Of a stretch of DNA of 40,416 bases, positions 17,824-27,036 are shown one piece after another. This stretch comes from Candidatus Hermodarchaeota archaeon (GTDB lineage: Archaea > Asgardarchaeota > Hermodarchaeia > Hermodarchaeales > Hermodarchaeaceae). Position 1 is the first letter of the stretch, and the number at the start of each line of letters is the position of its first letter. The DNA lies in NCBI GenBank assembly GCA_016839995.1, contig JAEOTD010000064.1:1-40416 (forward strand), written 5' to 3'. The translations under genes and the position numbers were made by a program. Under the pieces are notes generated by a model. That model did no database searches and was not told the origin of the DNA. It saw only the letters and a program-made list of their open reading frames with translations.

Positions 17824-19032
17824 ATGAAACATGTAATTGTGGTTGGTGCTGGCCCAGCCGGCTCATCAACTGCCGTGGGTGCGCTCCGGGCAGGTGCCGA
17901 TGTCACAATCATTGACAGGAAAACAAACGTCGGAATTCCCGTTCAGTGTGGTGAAGCGATTGGAAAAACTGGTCCTGGAGTTGCTGAAATAGATATCCCC
18001 GAGGAATCAATTCGGGCACCTCTTCGTGGATTTCGCCTTTTTAGTCCAGGACAGATATCAGTTGACTATGCTACCAAAGAACCCAGTGGATTTACAATTG
18101 ATCGACGGATATTCGACAAAGAACTTTTTGCGCGCGCTACAGAAGCGGGAGCCGATAGTCTACTTGGTGCTCGAGTACTTGACATAACCCAGGAGAATGG
18201 AACAGTTACTGGTGTAGTTGTGCGACATGATGGCAAACGGAAAACGTTGAAAGCTGAGGTTGTAATAGGCGCAGATGGAGTTAACAGTCAGATCGCTCGG
18301 CTAACGGGACTTCGAAAATCCTACAAACCCGATGACATTGATTCTTGCTTTGGGTACGAAATGGCGAACTGTGACCTAGAAGTTACAGACTTGATGGAAT
18401 TTCTACTTGGTAGTGAAATATCACCACGGGGATACATCTGGATTTTTCCAAAGGGTGAAGGTCGCGCAAACGTAGGTATCGGAATTGGTGGCGGCGTTGA
18501 AACAAAAACCGCCAAGGAATACTTAGATCATTTCCTTAAACATCATGATGTGGCTAAGCGACAACTCAGTAATGCCAAAGTCATCGAAACCAGGGTTGGC
18601 GCTCTTCCAGTTTGTGGACCAAATAAAACTAATGTCGTCGATGGCGCACTTTTGGTTGGTGATGCTGCTGGGCAGGTTCACCCCATTACTGGTGGCGGAA
18701 TGGGTTATGCTATGGTGTGCGGTAGTATCGCAGGCCGTGTTGCCGCCAAGTGTGCTCAAAACGAATCTGTGAAGACATCTGATTTACAGCAATATGAAAA
18801 AGAATGGCGGAAACTCTACGGAGCAGAGTTTGATCAGTCCCTTAAACTTCGAGAGCTGATTTTACAAACCGAAGATAAAACGCTGGACAAACTCGCGAAT
18901 ATTGTAACAGGTGAATCAATTGTCCAAATGACTGCGGGCAAAAAGGTCAAAATCTTCATGAGGGCGATGGCAACAAAAGATGGGAAGCTAATCGCTCTGA
19001 TGAGAGAATTAAGAAAACTTCGTATGGTCTAA
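17824..19032 (+). CDS. Geranylgeranyl reductase / digeranylgeranylglycerophospholipid reductase family
   Basis: ORF 402 aa; HVIVVGAGPAGSSTAVGALRAGADVTIIDR, GIPVQCGEAIGK, VIGADGVNSQIARLTGL, RGYIWIFPKGEGRANVGIGIGG, LLVGDAAGQVHPITGGGMGYAM. Confidence 0.93.
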   Translation: MKHVIVVGAGPAGSSTAVGALRAGADVTIIDRKTNVGIPVQCGEAIGKTGPGVAEIDIPEESIRAPLRGFRLFSPGQISVDYATKEPSGFTIDRRIFDKELFARATEAGADSLLGARVLDITQENGTVTGVVVRHDGKRKTLKAEVVIGADGVNSQIARLTGLRKSYKPDDIDSCFGYEMANCDLEVTDLMEFLLGSEISPRGYIWIFPKGEGRANVGIGIGGGVETKTAKEYLDHFLKHHDVAKRQLSNAKVIETRVGALPVCGPNKTNVVDGALLVGDAAGQVHPITGGGMGYAMVCGSIAGRVAAKCAQNESVKTSDLQQYEKEWRKLYGAEFDQSLKLRELILQTEDKTLDKLANIVTGESIVQMTAGKKVKIFMRAMATKDGKLIALMRELRKLRMV

Positions 19033-19105
19033 TATCGAACCAATTGTTGTAAACAACTTTAAATCATCATTCTCCTCTCATAATCAAGGAACCGAGGTAA
19101 GCTTT

Positions 19106-19591
19106 ATGGCATCTTCAAACACTGGTTTAATCGTCGGAATAGTTGTTGGCTTCCTTGCGACATTAGGCTTTGCTTTTGGAATTATCTATGCAGCTTCTAT
19201 AGGTCTTTTAGCTGCGCTCATCGGACCCGGTTTGGTTCCAGCTTCAATTGCTTCAACCTTTCCTGGGGCTACAACACTGATGCAACTTTTCATGGTTTAC
19301 AATGATACGCTTCTTAATATTCTCGTGATCTATATTCTGGCTCCTGTTATTTGGCTCATTGGTGGTCTTATTTCAGGATTAATTGTCCGAGATATGATGA
19401 GGGGTGCCGCAGCGGGACTCATTATGGCTATGATTGCCCCCTTTGTTTGTGCTGTGCTCGCATTTCTTGTTGGTTTACCCTACACGGAACCTCTTCTTGT
19501 ATGGGTCCTAAACGGTTTACTAGCAGGATTAATCGCAGCTGTTGGGGGCGTCATTGGCGGAACCCTCACTTCGCAAATTGAAACGCACTAG
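19106..19591 (+). CDS. Polytopic membrane protein of unknown function
   Basis: ORF 161 aa, about four hydrophobic segments, Gly/Ala rich. Confidence 0.75.
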   Translation: MASSNTGLIVGIVVGFLATLGFAFGIIYAASIGLLAALIGPGLVPASIASTFPGATTLMQLFMVYNDTLLNILVIYILAPVIWLIGGLISGLIVRDMMRGAAAGLIMAMIAPFVCAVLAFLVGLPYTEPLLVWVLNGLLAGLIAAVGGVIGGTLTSQIETH

Positions 19592-19629
19592 AACCATATT
19601 AATAAGCCAAAACTCCAAGGCTCCCTACT

Positions 19630-20238
19630 ATGCCTAACTATAGGAGTTCCAGAGTTGCACCCTTAGGACTCTTCATAGGTTTTGGGCTTGCCCTCATCGT
19701 CTACCTAACTCAACCATCCATCATTCAATCAATGGTCTACACCACATACAATCCACTCATTAATCCCCTACAATTATACGAATTGGCTTGGATATTGGCA
19801 ACCGTTGAATTACTGCTTAACTTCTCTTTTCCATTCTCGCTGATTTTTTGGCTAATAGTCGCTATCGTCGTAGCACTCCTTGTCAGAGATCTCAACGTCA
19901 CGATTTCAACTTTAATAGCAGCTATTCTGCTTCCCGCAGGCACCTGGTTGCTGTTCATCATCAAGTATCTTTACTTGCCAGGATTCTCAATCAACTTTGT
20001 GCTCACATTCCTCATTTGGCAGACTCTTCTTCCCCTTGGAATCACATTAGGTCTTGCTGTGTTAATCACTCTTCCTTTCTCTCTCTACCGAAGGCAAAAA
20101 CCTCTCACCAAGCAAGCTCCTACCAAGATACAATCTACGTGTTCCAAATGTGGCACCACTTACCGCTCTCAGCCCCTAATATGTGTCCAATGCGGTGAGG
20201 AAAATACTATTATCGAAAACCAAACGCTTAAATCTTAA
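19630..20238 (+). CDS. Polytopic membrane protein with C-terminal zinc ribbon
   Basis: ORF 202 aa; hydrophobic segments then CSKCGTTYRSQPLICVQCGEENTII (two CxxC pairs). Confidence 0.78.
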   Translation: MPNYRSSRVAPLGLFIGFGLALIVYLTQPSIIQSMVYTTYNPLINPLQLYELAWILATVELLLNFSFPFSLIFWLIVAIVVALLVRDLNVTISTLIAAILLPAGTWLLFIIKYLYLPGFSINFVLTFLIWQTLLPLGITLGLAVLITLPFSLYRRQKPLTKQAPTKIQSTCSKCGTTYRSQPLICVQCGEENTIIENQTLKS

Positions 20239-20502
20239 GTATTCAGCAAACTTTCTTGAAATTATCGCAATCCTCTTTGTTCTTCTTTGAGAAAAAATAA
20301 ACATTTTTAATTTAGGAACGCCCTTATTCATAAGCCGGCTAGGGCAGCGACGCGATTTTAAATCCAACACTCCTCATAAGCAGAATCCTCCCAGAGGCCT
20401 AATGCCCGAATCGTCCTCGCCCTCAAACAACATCCCTCCCTCGACTGCCCTCCCGGCATCATTTTTTCTCATAATGTTAATGTGCTCTAAAAAGAAAAAT
20501 CC

Positions 20503-21363
20503 CTAAGCAGCCACGGGGCTGGCTAGGATGCGATTGGTGATGGCAAACTCCAGGACCTCAACAATTGCATATTCGGGAAGCCCTAAGAGGAATGCTATGG
20601 TTTTTACATCACGTTTTCCATCTACAAGGAAAAGTACGTCCCGGGCATAGGGACCAAATTTATCGTATAATGAACTACCAACAGAGGATCCTGTATCAAG
20701 AGCTGCAAGTAAGTCCTCACCACCTTGGGGGATAAAAGCTAGATTAATTCGTCCATCGTCTGGTTTTGGTGGTGGAATTGGAGGTGGTTCCGCTTCGGTT
20801 GGTTCTGGAGGTGGCGGCTCCATGGGTGGCGGCATCGATTCTGGTTCTTGCGGGGTGGGTTGAGATTCAGGCGGTGGAATTGGTTCGGGTGATGGTGGCG
20901 CTGGTTCAGCAGTAGTGGGTTTTGGTTCTGGGGATTCAGCTGGGGTAGGAGTGGGTTGAGGTGGAGGAACAGGGGGAGGAGTAACTGGTTGTGGTGCTGC
21001 AGGTTTGGGTTCAGCGGGTGCTTCGGGAATGGTTTCGATAATGTTCAAGTCAAGTTCACGAAGTGCTAAGAGAGTCGCTTTTGTTTTCACGACTGCAATA
21101 CCTAATGAAAGGTTAGGTGGAAAAAGCACAGCAAGAAGCCAATTATCAGCAATTTTTGAAATTACAACAAGCCCTGCATCAGTATTCACGGTAAGTTGAC
21201 TAATCTGCCCTTTGTATAAGCTAACGGTCTGTTTTACCATCGCTTCTGTATCTGGGTCAAGTGTACTCTGGTAGATCTTATTGTCAGGAGATATAATACA
21301 GAATGCTTTGACCATTCGGTCGAAACGAAGGTTGTCCAATGCCCGCTGTACTTCCTCGGCCAT
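20503..21363 (-). CDS. Roadblock-like N-terminal domain + ~110-aa Pro-rich linker + C-terminal winged-helix-like domain
   Basis: ORF 286 aa; N-terminal ALDNLRFDRMVKAFCIISPDNKIYQ...NWLLAVLFPPNLSLGIAVVKTKATLLALREL; Pro/Glu/Pro-Pro-rich middle; C-terminal DVLFLVDGKRDVKTIAFLLGLPEYAIVEVLEFAITNRIL. Confidence 0.75.
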   Translation of the reverse strand: MAEEVQRALDNLRFDRMVKAFCIISPDNKIYQSTLDPDTEAMVKQTVSLYKGQISQLTVNTDAGLVVISKIADNWLLAVLFPPNLSLGIAVVKTKATLLALRELDLNIIETIPEAPAEPKPAAPQPVTPPPVPPPQPTPTPAESPEPKPTTAEPAPPSPEPIPPPESQPTPQEPESMPPPMEPPPPEPTEAEPPPIPPPKPDDGRINLAFIPQGGEDLLAALDTGSSVGSSLYDKFGPYARDVLFLVDGKRDVKTIAFLLGLPEYAIVEVLEFAITNRILASPVAA

Positions 21364-21443
21364 CGCTAAGCCTATACCCCCGATCGCGCAATTCTAGCTA
21401 TACGGTACTGGGAATCAGCGCTCTAAAATCTTTGTGCCCCACT

Positions 21444-23222
21444 TCATTCAGTCATATTTATGTTGACTTTCTCCCCATTTTTCTCGACGAATCCAAATCC
21501 CTTTCGTTCCAATTGTATTATTGTTTCAGATTTCACATCTTGGAGTGCGCATTCTCCTAAACCCTCAATGATTTGAAGACTCTTTTGATTAACCTCCCCC
21601 TTTATGAACAATACATCAGGGATGAATAACCTCAAGGGAATGGAATCCGGAGTTACCCACTGAATCTTTAATTTTGCTTTGTCTAATTCGTCACCAGCAT
21701 AACTACATTGTAGGGTGTCTTTGGTTTTTTTCTCAACTTGAAGATTGAAAGCGTGCTTCAGTCGAAAGATGTCACCCTTTCGGAGTTGTTTGGCATCCAT
21801 CCCGTCAATGAATACACGCTTCTCTACTGGGATCTTTCGGCTTCCTCGATCCTTGAAATCCGGATGATATGGTATCTTTGCGGTAAACGGTTTTGTGTTG
21901 ATGAGTTCAACTTGCTTTGGTTGTGTCACACAATAATATCTACTAGCTAAAGGATCAACAAGCCGGCGATTAATACCCAGTAAAAGAGACCAATCCAGAA
22001 TGGGCTGAGCAACACTGAGACCAACTTCTCGGGTCATTTCTCGAATCGCTTCTGGCAATATGCCACGGCGACGAAGGGCAAGTAAGGTTGTTAGGCGAAT
22101 GTCGTCCCATCCGCTAATGACCTCTGATTCAATCAGTGGTCGTATCTTTCGCTTACTTACTGGGCTTCCTTCAATGGCAAATCGAGACCATTCCTGAATA
22201 ATTGGTTGAGCGTAAGAAAAGAGGTTCCGAATATAGGCTTGGAGTTCTCCACGGCTCGCAAATTCGTTGCTTCGTAAAACGTGGCTAATGCCGTTTCGAT
22301 GATCTTCTAAGGCATTTGCAAAGTCATAGGTGGGCCAAAGGCGATATTTAGCGCCTTGAATCGGGTGGGGAAAGTCAATTATACGGAAGATGTTTGGATC
22401 TCGCATCACAGCGTTCGAATGGGTCATATCAATTCGTAGTCGACACACGATTTCCCCTTCAGTGTGTTGACCTTCAAGAATTTCATTCCAGATTTTCTGG
22501 TTTTCTTCATTACTTGTTTGTCGATGTTCGCAGGCGGCTCCCGTTCGTCGGTTCTCACTAATGACATCCGCAGAGCATGAGCAGAAATATACTTCACCAC
22601 GGTCAAGTAGTTTTTCGGCATGATCATAGAAGTAGGGGATGTCATCTGAAACATTGAGTTCTTCGTCCCAATCGATGCCCATCCATTGGTACCCTTCTTT
22701 GAACGCTTCATAATATTCTTGGTTGACATTTCGGGGATTTGTATCCTCGAACCGGAGAATCAATCGGCCTTCATATTGACGTGCATAATACCAGTTAATG
22801 TATCCAGCATACGCATGCCCGATATGCGGATACCCACTCGGTTCTGGTGGTAACCGGGTGGTTACTTCTCCTATTTTGGCCTCTTTAAGCGGGGGGAGTT
22901 CTTTACTTCGTCTCTCCTTGGTCGTTTCAAGTAATTCGGGTGCGATTTTTTCAAGTTCAGAAATTTGATCAGTGATAGAAATCCGATTGATTTCTTTTAC
23001 TGTCTTGTTGACTTGGGTAATGATATCGCGTGCACGGGAACGTAATTCAGGACGTTCAGCCAGTAGTTTTCCAATGACTGCTTTAGCATTTGCTTTCCCG
23101 TCAAATTTGATAGCGTTAGCTAGACTGTATTTACGAATTAGCTCCTGTACAGATGAGTCAATACCATTTTTCACGTGATGCAACCCGCTTTTCTCTCTTG
23201 TCTTCAAGTAATGGGGAGACAC
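21444..23222 (-). CDS. gltX: Glutamyl-tRNA synthetase (archaeal type)
   Basis: ORF 592 aa; PPEPSGYPHIGHAYAGYINWYYARQYEGRLILRFEDTNPRN (HIGH motif), SPVSKRKIRPLIES (KMSKS region), C-terminal beta-barrel anticodon-binding region. Confidence 0.95.
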   Translation of the reverse strand: MSPHYLKTREKSGLHHVKNGIDSSVQELIRKYSLANAIKFDGKANAKAVIGKLLAERPELRSRARDIITQVNKTVKEINRISITDQISELEKIAPELLETTKERRSKELPPLKEAKIGEVTTRLPPEPSGYPHIGHAYAGYINWYYARQYEGRLILRFEDTNPRNVNQEYYEAFKEGYQWMGIDWDEELNVSDDIPYFYDHAEKLLDRGEVYFCSCSADVISENRRTGAACEHRQTSNEENQKIWNEILEGQHTEGEIVCRLRIDMTHSNAVMRDPNIFRIIDFPHPIQGAKYRLWPTYDFANALEDHRNGISHVLRSNEFASRGELQAYIRNLFSYAQPIIQEWSRFAIEGSPVSKRKIRPLIESEVISGWDDIRLTTLLALRRRGILPEAIREMTREVGLSVAQPILDWSLLLGINRRLVDPLASRYYCVTQPKQVELINTKPFTAKIPYHPDFKDRGSRKIPVEKRVFIDGMDAKQLRKGDIFRLKHAFNLQVEKKTKDTLQCSYAGDELDKAKLKIQWVTPDSIPLRLFIPDVLFIKGEVNQKSLQIIEGLGECALQDVKSETIIQLERKGFGFVEKNGEKVNINMTE

Positions 23223-23831
23223 TTATGCTTTTTGTGATGAGGAGGGTAGTTTCTTCTCCTCCATAATCTCATGGATAAGCTGTGGGTCTAGAATACTAAG
23301 CCAGGAAATCTTGCCAACCGTAAACTGATCTCCTTCTCCCGATAGTATCTTCTGAAAACAAGCAACTACTTCCTCAATCGTGGAGTCAGTAGTATCGATT
23401 TCAAAAATTCGATTATAATCATGGTTCACTAAACTTTGGGATGTACATTCGCCAAGAATCTCTGCTTGAATATTCTCCACTATCTTCTTCGAAGACCATT
23501 GACGATTAGATAATCTCTGTGTAAGGGTAACTGGATGACAGCGTAGGACCACTAAAACTTTCAAGAACTCTTTTGGCACTAAATCTGCGAAATGACCTAT
23601 GACGATTAGTAGTTCCTCGGTTTGTTGAATTCGTTTTGATAAGTAGTCTTGGAGGTTCTCAATATTCGCAATGAGAGTTCCACGCTCAACATCCTTTCCA
23701 TAATGGAATTGTTGCTCCTTGACCACTTGGCCCAATTCAATAACTTCGGTGTGAAGCTGTTGGGCTAATAGTGTGCCAACGGCAGTTTTGCCTGTTCCGG
23801 GCGTTCCGGAGATGGCAATGACCTGTTCCAC
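23223..23831 (-). CDS. AK6/Fap7-type adenylate kinase-like protein
   Basis: ORF 202 aa; VIAISGTPGTGKTAVGTLLAQQL P-loop, LLIVIGHFADLVP, VLVVLRCHPVTLTQRLSNRQWSSKKIVENIQAEILG. Confidence 0.9.
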   Translation of the reverse strand: MEQVIAISGTPGTGKTAVGTLLAQQLHTEVIELGQVVKEQQFHYGKDVERGTLIANIENLQDYLSKRIQQTEELLIVIGHFADLVPKEFLKVLVVLRCHPVTLTQRLSNRQWSSKKIVENIQAEILGECTSQSLVNHDYNRIFEIDTTDSTIEEVVACFQKILSGEGDQFTVGKISWLSILDPQLIHEIMEEKKLPSSSQKA

Positions 23832-23941
23832 AGCGGTTCACCAATGATTCAACAGGAACTCGATGAATCTAGCTGACATTAAGCTGATCTCTATTAAGAA
23901 TACTCCCACTGAAAAAGAAGGGTGGCACTCTTGCGTTGGAG

Positions 23942-24157
23942 CTAAGCATTACCGGCTGGTTTAAGGAGCTTTTGACGCTTTTCTCTTTCGTAATCCTCAA
24001 GGGCTGCCAATTCACGTTGAAGGCGTATTCGATGGGATCCACTGGAAGCTGCTATCGCTCGGCGAAGTAATCGCTTTTCACGGCGGATATCCCATTGAGG
24101 ATCTTCGTCCAGAGGTTTCTGAATTCGACGAAGGGGTTCCATGCAATCAGTACTCAC
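23942..24157 (-). CDS. Small hypothetical protein, Arg/Lys-rich helical (71 aa)
   Basis: ORF with ATG start between larger same-strand genes; charged helical composition. Confidence 0.5.
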   Translation of the reverse strand: MSTDCMEPLRRIQKPLDEDPQWDIRREKRLLRRAIAASSGSHRIRLQRELAALEDYEREKRQKLLKPAGNA

Positions 24158-24234
24158 TTGGTTGACACCAAATCAGCATTCCCAAAATAAGTATTTAAAA
24201 TAATAGAGGGTTATGTATAAGTGAAACAAGGTGC

Positions 24235-24885
24235 TTATGGGTCATTTGATACTTGGTACCGAGTTCCTCGGGTGAAGCTGGTTTTCCGTACAACCATATT
24301 CTTGGAAATCAATGACTCTAAGGCAATCTGAACCCGCGCTTGGGTCCATCCTGTTGAAAGCATTATTTGTTCCAGAGAAGCTTTTCCATCTTTTCGAGCT
24401 GCAACATCGAGAATGGTGGCTTCATCTTCACTGAGAAACTCATCACGTAGCTTAACAACCAGGGTTCCTTGGATTTCTTTAAGTTGGATCGTGTCTGCCT
24501 TCTCTAATTGTTTGAGGATTTTTTGAAATTCTTTTTGTGAGATTTTTCGGAATTGTTCGACTTCGTGAGTCTTAGAAAATAGGTCTGCCATTGTGACAGT
24601 GGTAGTTTGTGGGCCACTCACTTGCCCATGGGCTAATAGATATACTACATAGTCTGGTAGTGTTTGAGGGATATGGACCTCGATTTGAAATTCTTCTTTG
24701 AGTTGTTCAAGGCGAGTGCTTGATTCGGTGAATAATTCGGTTTTTTTGGGGGATTGTCTGTCCACTTGCTCTAGCCGGGTACGGAGTTCTTCATCCTTCG
24801 TTGGATCTTTAGCTGTTACTTTGGACTTGAGTCGTTTTCCATATCGTGAATAGGCTTCGTCGAGGTCATTTTCTTCAGAAGGCAT
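24235..24885 (-). CDS. Winged-helix-like hypothetical protein
   Basis: ORF 216 aa; ATILDVAARKDGKASLEQIMLSTGWTQARVQIALESLISKNMVVRKTSFTRGTRYQV resembles wHTH. Confidence 0.7.
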   Translation of the reverse strand: MPSEENDLDEAYSRYGKRLKSKVTAKDPTKDEELRTRLEQVDRQSPKKTELFTESSTRLEQLKEEFQIEVHIPQTLPDYVVYLLAHGQVSGPQTTTVTMADLFSKTHEVEQFRKISQKEFQKILKQLEKADTIQLKEIQGTLVVKLRDEFLSEDEATILDVAARKDGKASLEQIMLSTGWTQARVQIALESLISKNMVVRKTSFTRGTRYQVSNDP

Positions 24886-25053
24886 TGGTGTGGCACCTAG
24901 GAGTTAGTTCATTATCTCTAAGAAGTGTCGCACTTTTAAAGCCTCGGAGCTGCTCACACCCAATAAGGGAGGTTACCGGTTTGGTTGAGGATTGCCCAAT
25001 GCGCCTTTCGACCCATGTATAGGCTAAAAACTGCAGTGAGAACAGCGTGACAG

Positions 25054-26448
25054 CTATATAAGATTCAGAGCTTGCTTGATGAGGTATAATCGCCGGGGAT
25101 TGGAGAGTAATGTGAGTGTCTGAAGGTCAAGGTTACTAGAATCCGTAGTGCCTTCTTCGATTACATGAGGTGCTGTTGACATACTTGGTCCTGAGGGCTC
25201 AAGAATTGAGGGGATGAATGGTTCAAACAAGTCTGGTTGGGATTGATAGAATATCGTTCCGTTATTTAGGCAAACGTCCGGAAAGCGAATTATGATATCT
25301 GTGAAGTTTTTCTTTATGCGGTCTACAAAGGGAGTTTGAATATCGATTTCGGCCTTTGGGAAGTGCATTGGTTGCTCTAAGACCGCTCCTGTATATCCAG
25401 ATTGTAGGAAAAACTCATTCTCCGGTGTGCTGAGATCTAGTAATGAGAAGGAGGCATTTGTAAATGAGGTGACGTTCAAATCGAACGTGTATCCCCAAGA
25501 TTGATTTTGGGACATAGATGTGGTTATTGGATTTGCTATGAATCCGATATGTGTCTCATTGTCAATGGAGTTTGATGAGGTAAGTGTTGGATCTAAAATG
25601 CTTCCGATTCGGTGGACGTCCTGAAGCGTAATGTTTGCTAACAGTGTGGTGTCATTAAACACCTGTTTATGGAAAAGGAGGTATGATTCGCCCCAGTTGT
25701 ATACGTTGGTCTCCCCAGGTTTCAGAGTGTTGAATGTAATGTTGCAGTAAACTGTCGTGGGGGTATTGTATGGGATTGTGTCATTTTCTGCTTGAATATC
25801 GAAGGTGAAAGTGTACATATCATCCATTGTATCGGTTTCAAGCCAGGTGTTTTCACTACTATTGAGCATATAGTTCCAAAAGAGTGAATAGTACCCTCGC
25901 ATTGTAGCACCCCCTCGAAAGTGACTTTCTTCATAATCGTAGATCATATTCGGATGGATATCACCAACGAAGTATTCGAAGGTATCAGCCCCCAAATCGG
26001 GTGGGACATAGTAAGCATTTCCGTAATAGTCGTAGAACACATAAGGGTCAAGAAACGTGAAATTCATCTGTCCAATGTCGAAATCACGGGTAATTGAAAT
26101 ATTAAGTGGTTGATCGCCACCAAAAGTACCTCCTGCATAGCGGCCCACCATGAAATCAACTCGAACCTGACCGGTGTCATTAATGTAGACGTAGAACGTG
26201 TCTTGTTGGAGAACATAAACTGCACCTGGGTTAGGTTCCGGAGGGATGGGGTCGGTTCTTGGCACGAGCCAAATGGCCCCCCCGATAATTACTGCAATTA
26301 AAATAACGACAAGCCCAGTTCGAACCCATCCAGGCATTCGTCGAGTTCGTTGTCTTTCTTTACGATCTCGTTTCCGCTGGAGCTTCTCTGGAACACGTTC
26401 GAGACGCTTCTGCTTTCGTTTCTTATCCTTCCGTTGTCGACGTGACAC
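25054..26448 (-). CDS. Predicted single-pass surface glycoprotein with basic N-terminal tail
   Basis: ORF extends to 26598, but GTG at 26448 (MSRRQRKDKKRKQKRLERV) with an AAGGTAGG-like site upstream is a likelier start. Basic tail, TM WVRTGLVVILIAVIIGGAIWLV, then extracellular-like region with about 14 N-X-S/T sequons. Confidence 0.75.
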   Translation of the reverse strand: MSRRQRKDKKRKQKRLERVPEKLQRKRDRKERQRTRRMPGWVRTGLVVILIAVIIGGAIWLVPRTDPIPPEPNPGAVYVLQQDTFYVYINDTGQVRVDFMVGRYAGGTFGGDQPLNISITRDFDIGQMNFTFLDPYVFYDYYGNAYYVPPDLGADTFEYFVGDIHPNMIYDYEESHFRGGATMRGYYSLFWNYMLNSSENTWLETDTMDDMYTFTFDIQAENDTIPYNTPTTVYCNITFNTLKPGETNVYNWGESYLLFHKQVFNDTTLLANITLQDVHRIGSILDPTLTSSNSIDNETHIGFIANPITTSMSQNQSWGYTFDLNVTSFTNASFSLLDLSTPENEFFLQSGYTGAVLEQPMHFPKAEIDIQTPFVDRIKKNFTDIIIRFPDVCLNNGTIFYQSQPDLFEPFIPSILEPSGPSMSTAPHVIEEGTTDSSNLDLQTLTLLSNPRRLYLIKQALNLI

Positions 26449-26623
26449 CACGAACAACCTACCTTTCAGGCGAGACCGTCGATTATGCTTCACGTATTTC
26501 AACCTTACGGCTACGGCTACACATAAGACTTCGAGACACATAACCGAGTTATCAGAAACTTTAAATGAACCACTGTGAACAAAGGTCGCGCCCTCCAATC
26601 ACTTTCCCTCGGGCAAAGAACAC

Positions 26624-27013
26624 GTGGCGATAACAGTGTCGAAGAAAGGAACCTCATCTGAAGAAACTCCCAAAGACTCAAAACCTGAAGAATCTGAAAA
26701 AGAAGCGCCCCCCATTGACGTTCCCGAAGAGGAGATCGAAGCGATCAAAGAGGAAATCAAAGAAGAACCTGTTGAAAAAGAGAAGCCCAAGGGAAAGAAA
26801 GAGTCGAAAAAACGGGCAAAACTCTCTGTTTTACAGGCGGCTGTTCTTGAAACCATTCGAGAACAACCCCAACGCCCTCGAGCTATTCAAACAATCATCC
26901 GCGGAACTGGTGGAATCGACATACCACGCAACGAAATTATTCGATCACTGAATGAATTGCGGCAAAAGGGGCTCGTTGATAAGGTCACAACGAAGGCTTG
27001 GCAGGCGAAATAG
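26624..27013 (+). CDS. Charged N-terminal tail + winged-helix-like hypothetical protein
   Basis: ORF 129 aa (GTG start); Glu/Lys-rich N-terminus, then AVLETIREQPQRPRAIQTIIRGTGGIDIPRNEIIRSLNELRQKGLVDKVTTKAW. Confidence 0.7.
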   Translation: MAITVSKKGTSSEETPKDSKPEESEKEAPPIDVPEEEIEAIKEEIKEEPVEKEKPKGKKESKKRAKLSVLQAAVLETIREQPQRPRAIQTIIRGTGGIDIPRNEIIRSLNELRQKGLVDKVTTKAWQAK

Positions 27014-27036
27014 TTCGACCTATTAGAAATAATGTA

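Noticed and set aside
20240-20502. 264-bp intergenic region between convergent genes, with TATA-like ttttaattt and a possible GCCCT..AGGGC hairpin
   Set aside because: I tried to read it as a tRNA or guide RNA on both strands but found no consistent arms or boxes; one weak hairpin is not enough.
20750-21010. Repetitive GGTGG/GGTTC-rich tract
   Set aside because: Explained by the Pro/Glu-rich linker coding sequence of the 20503 gene, not a DNA repeat or CRISPR.
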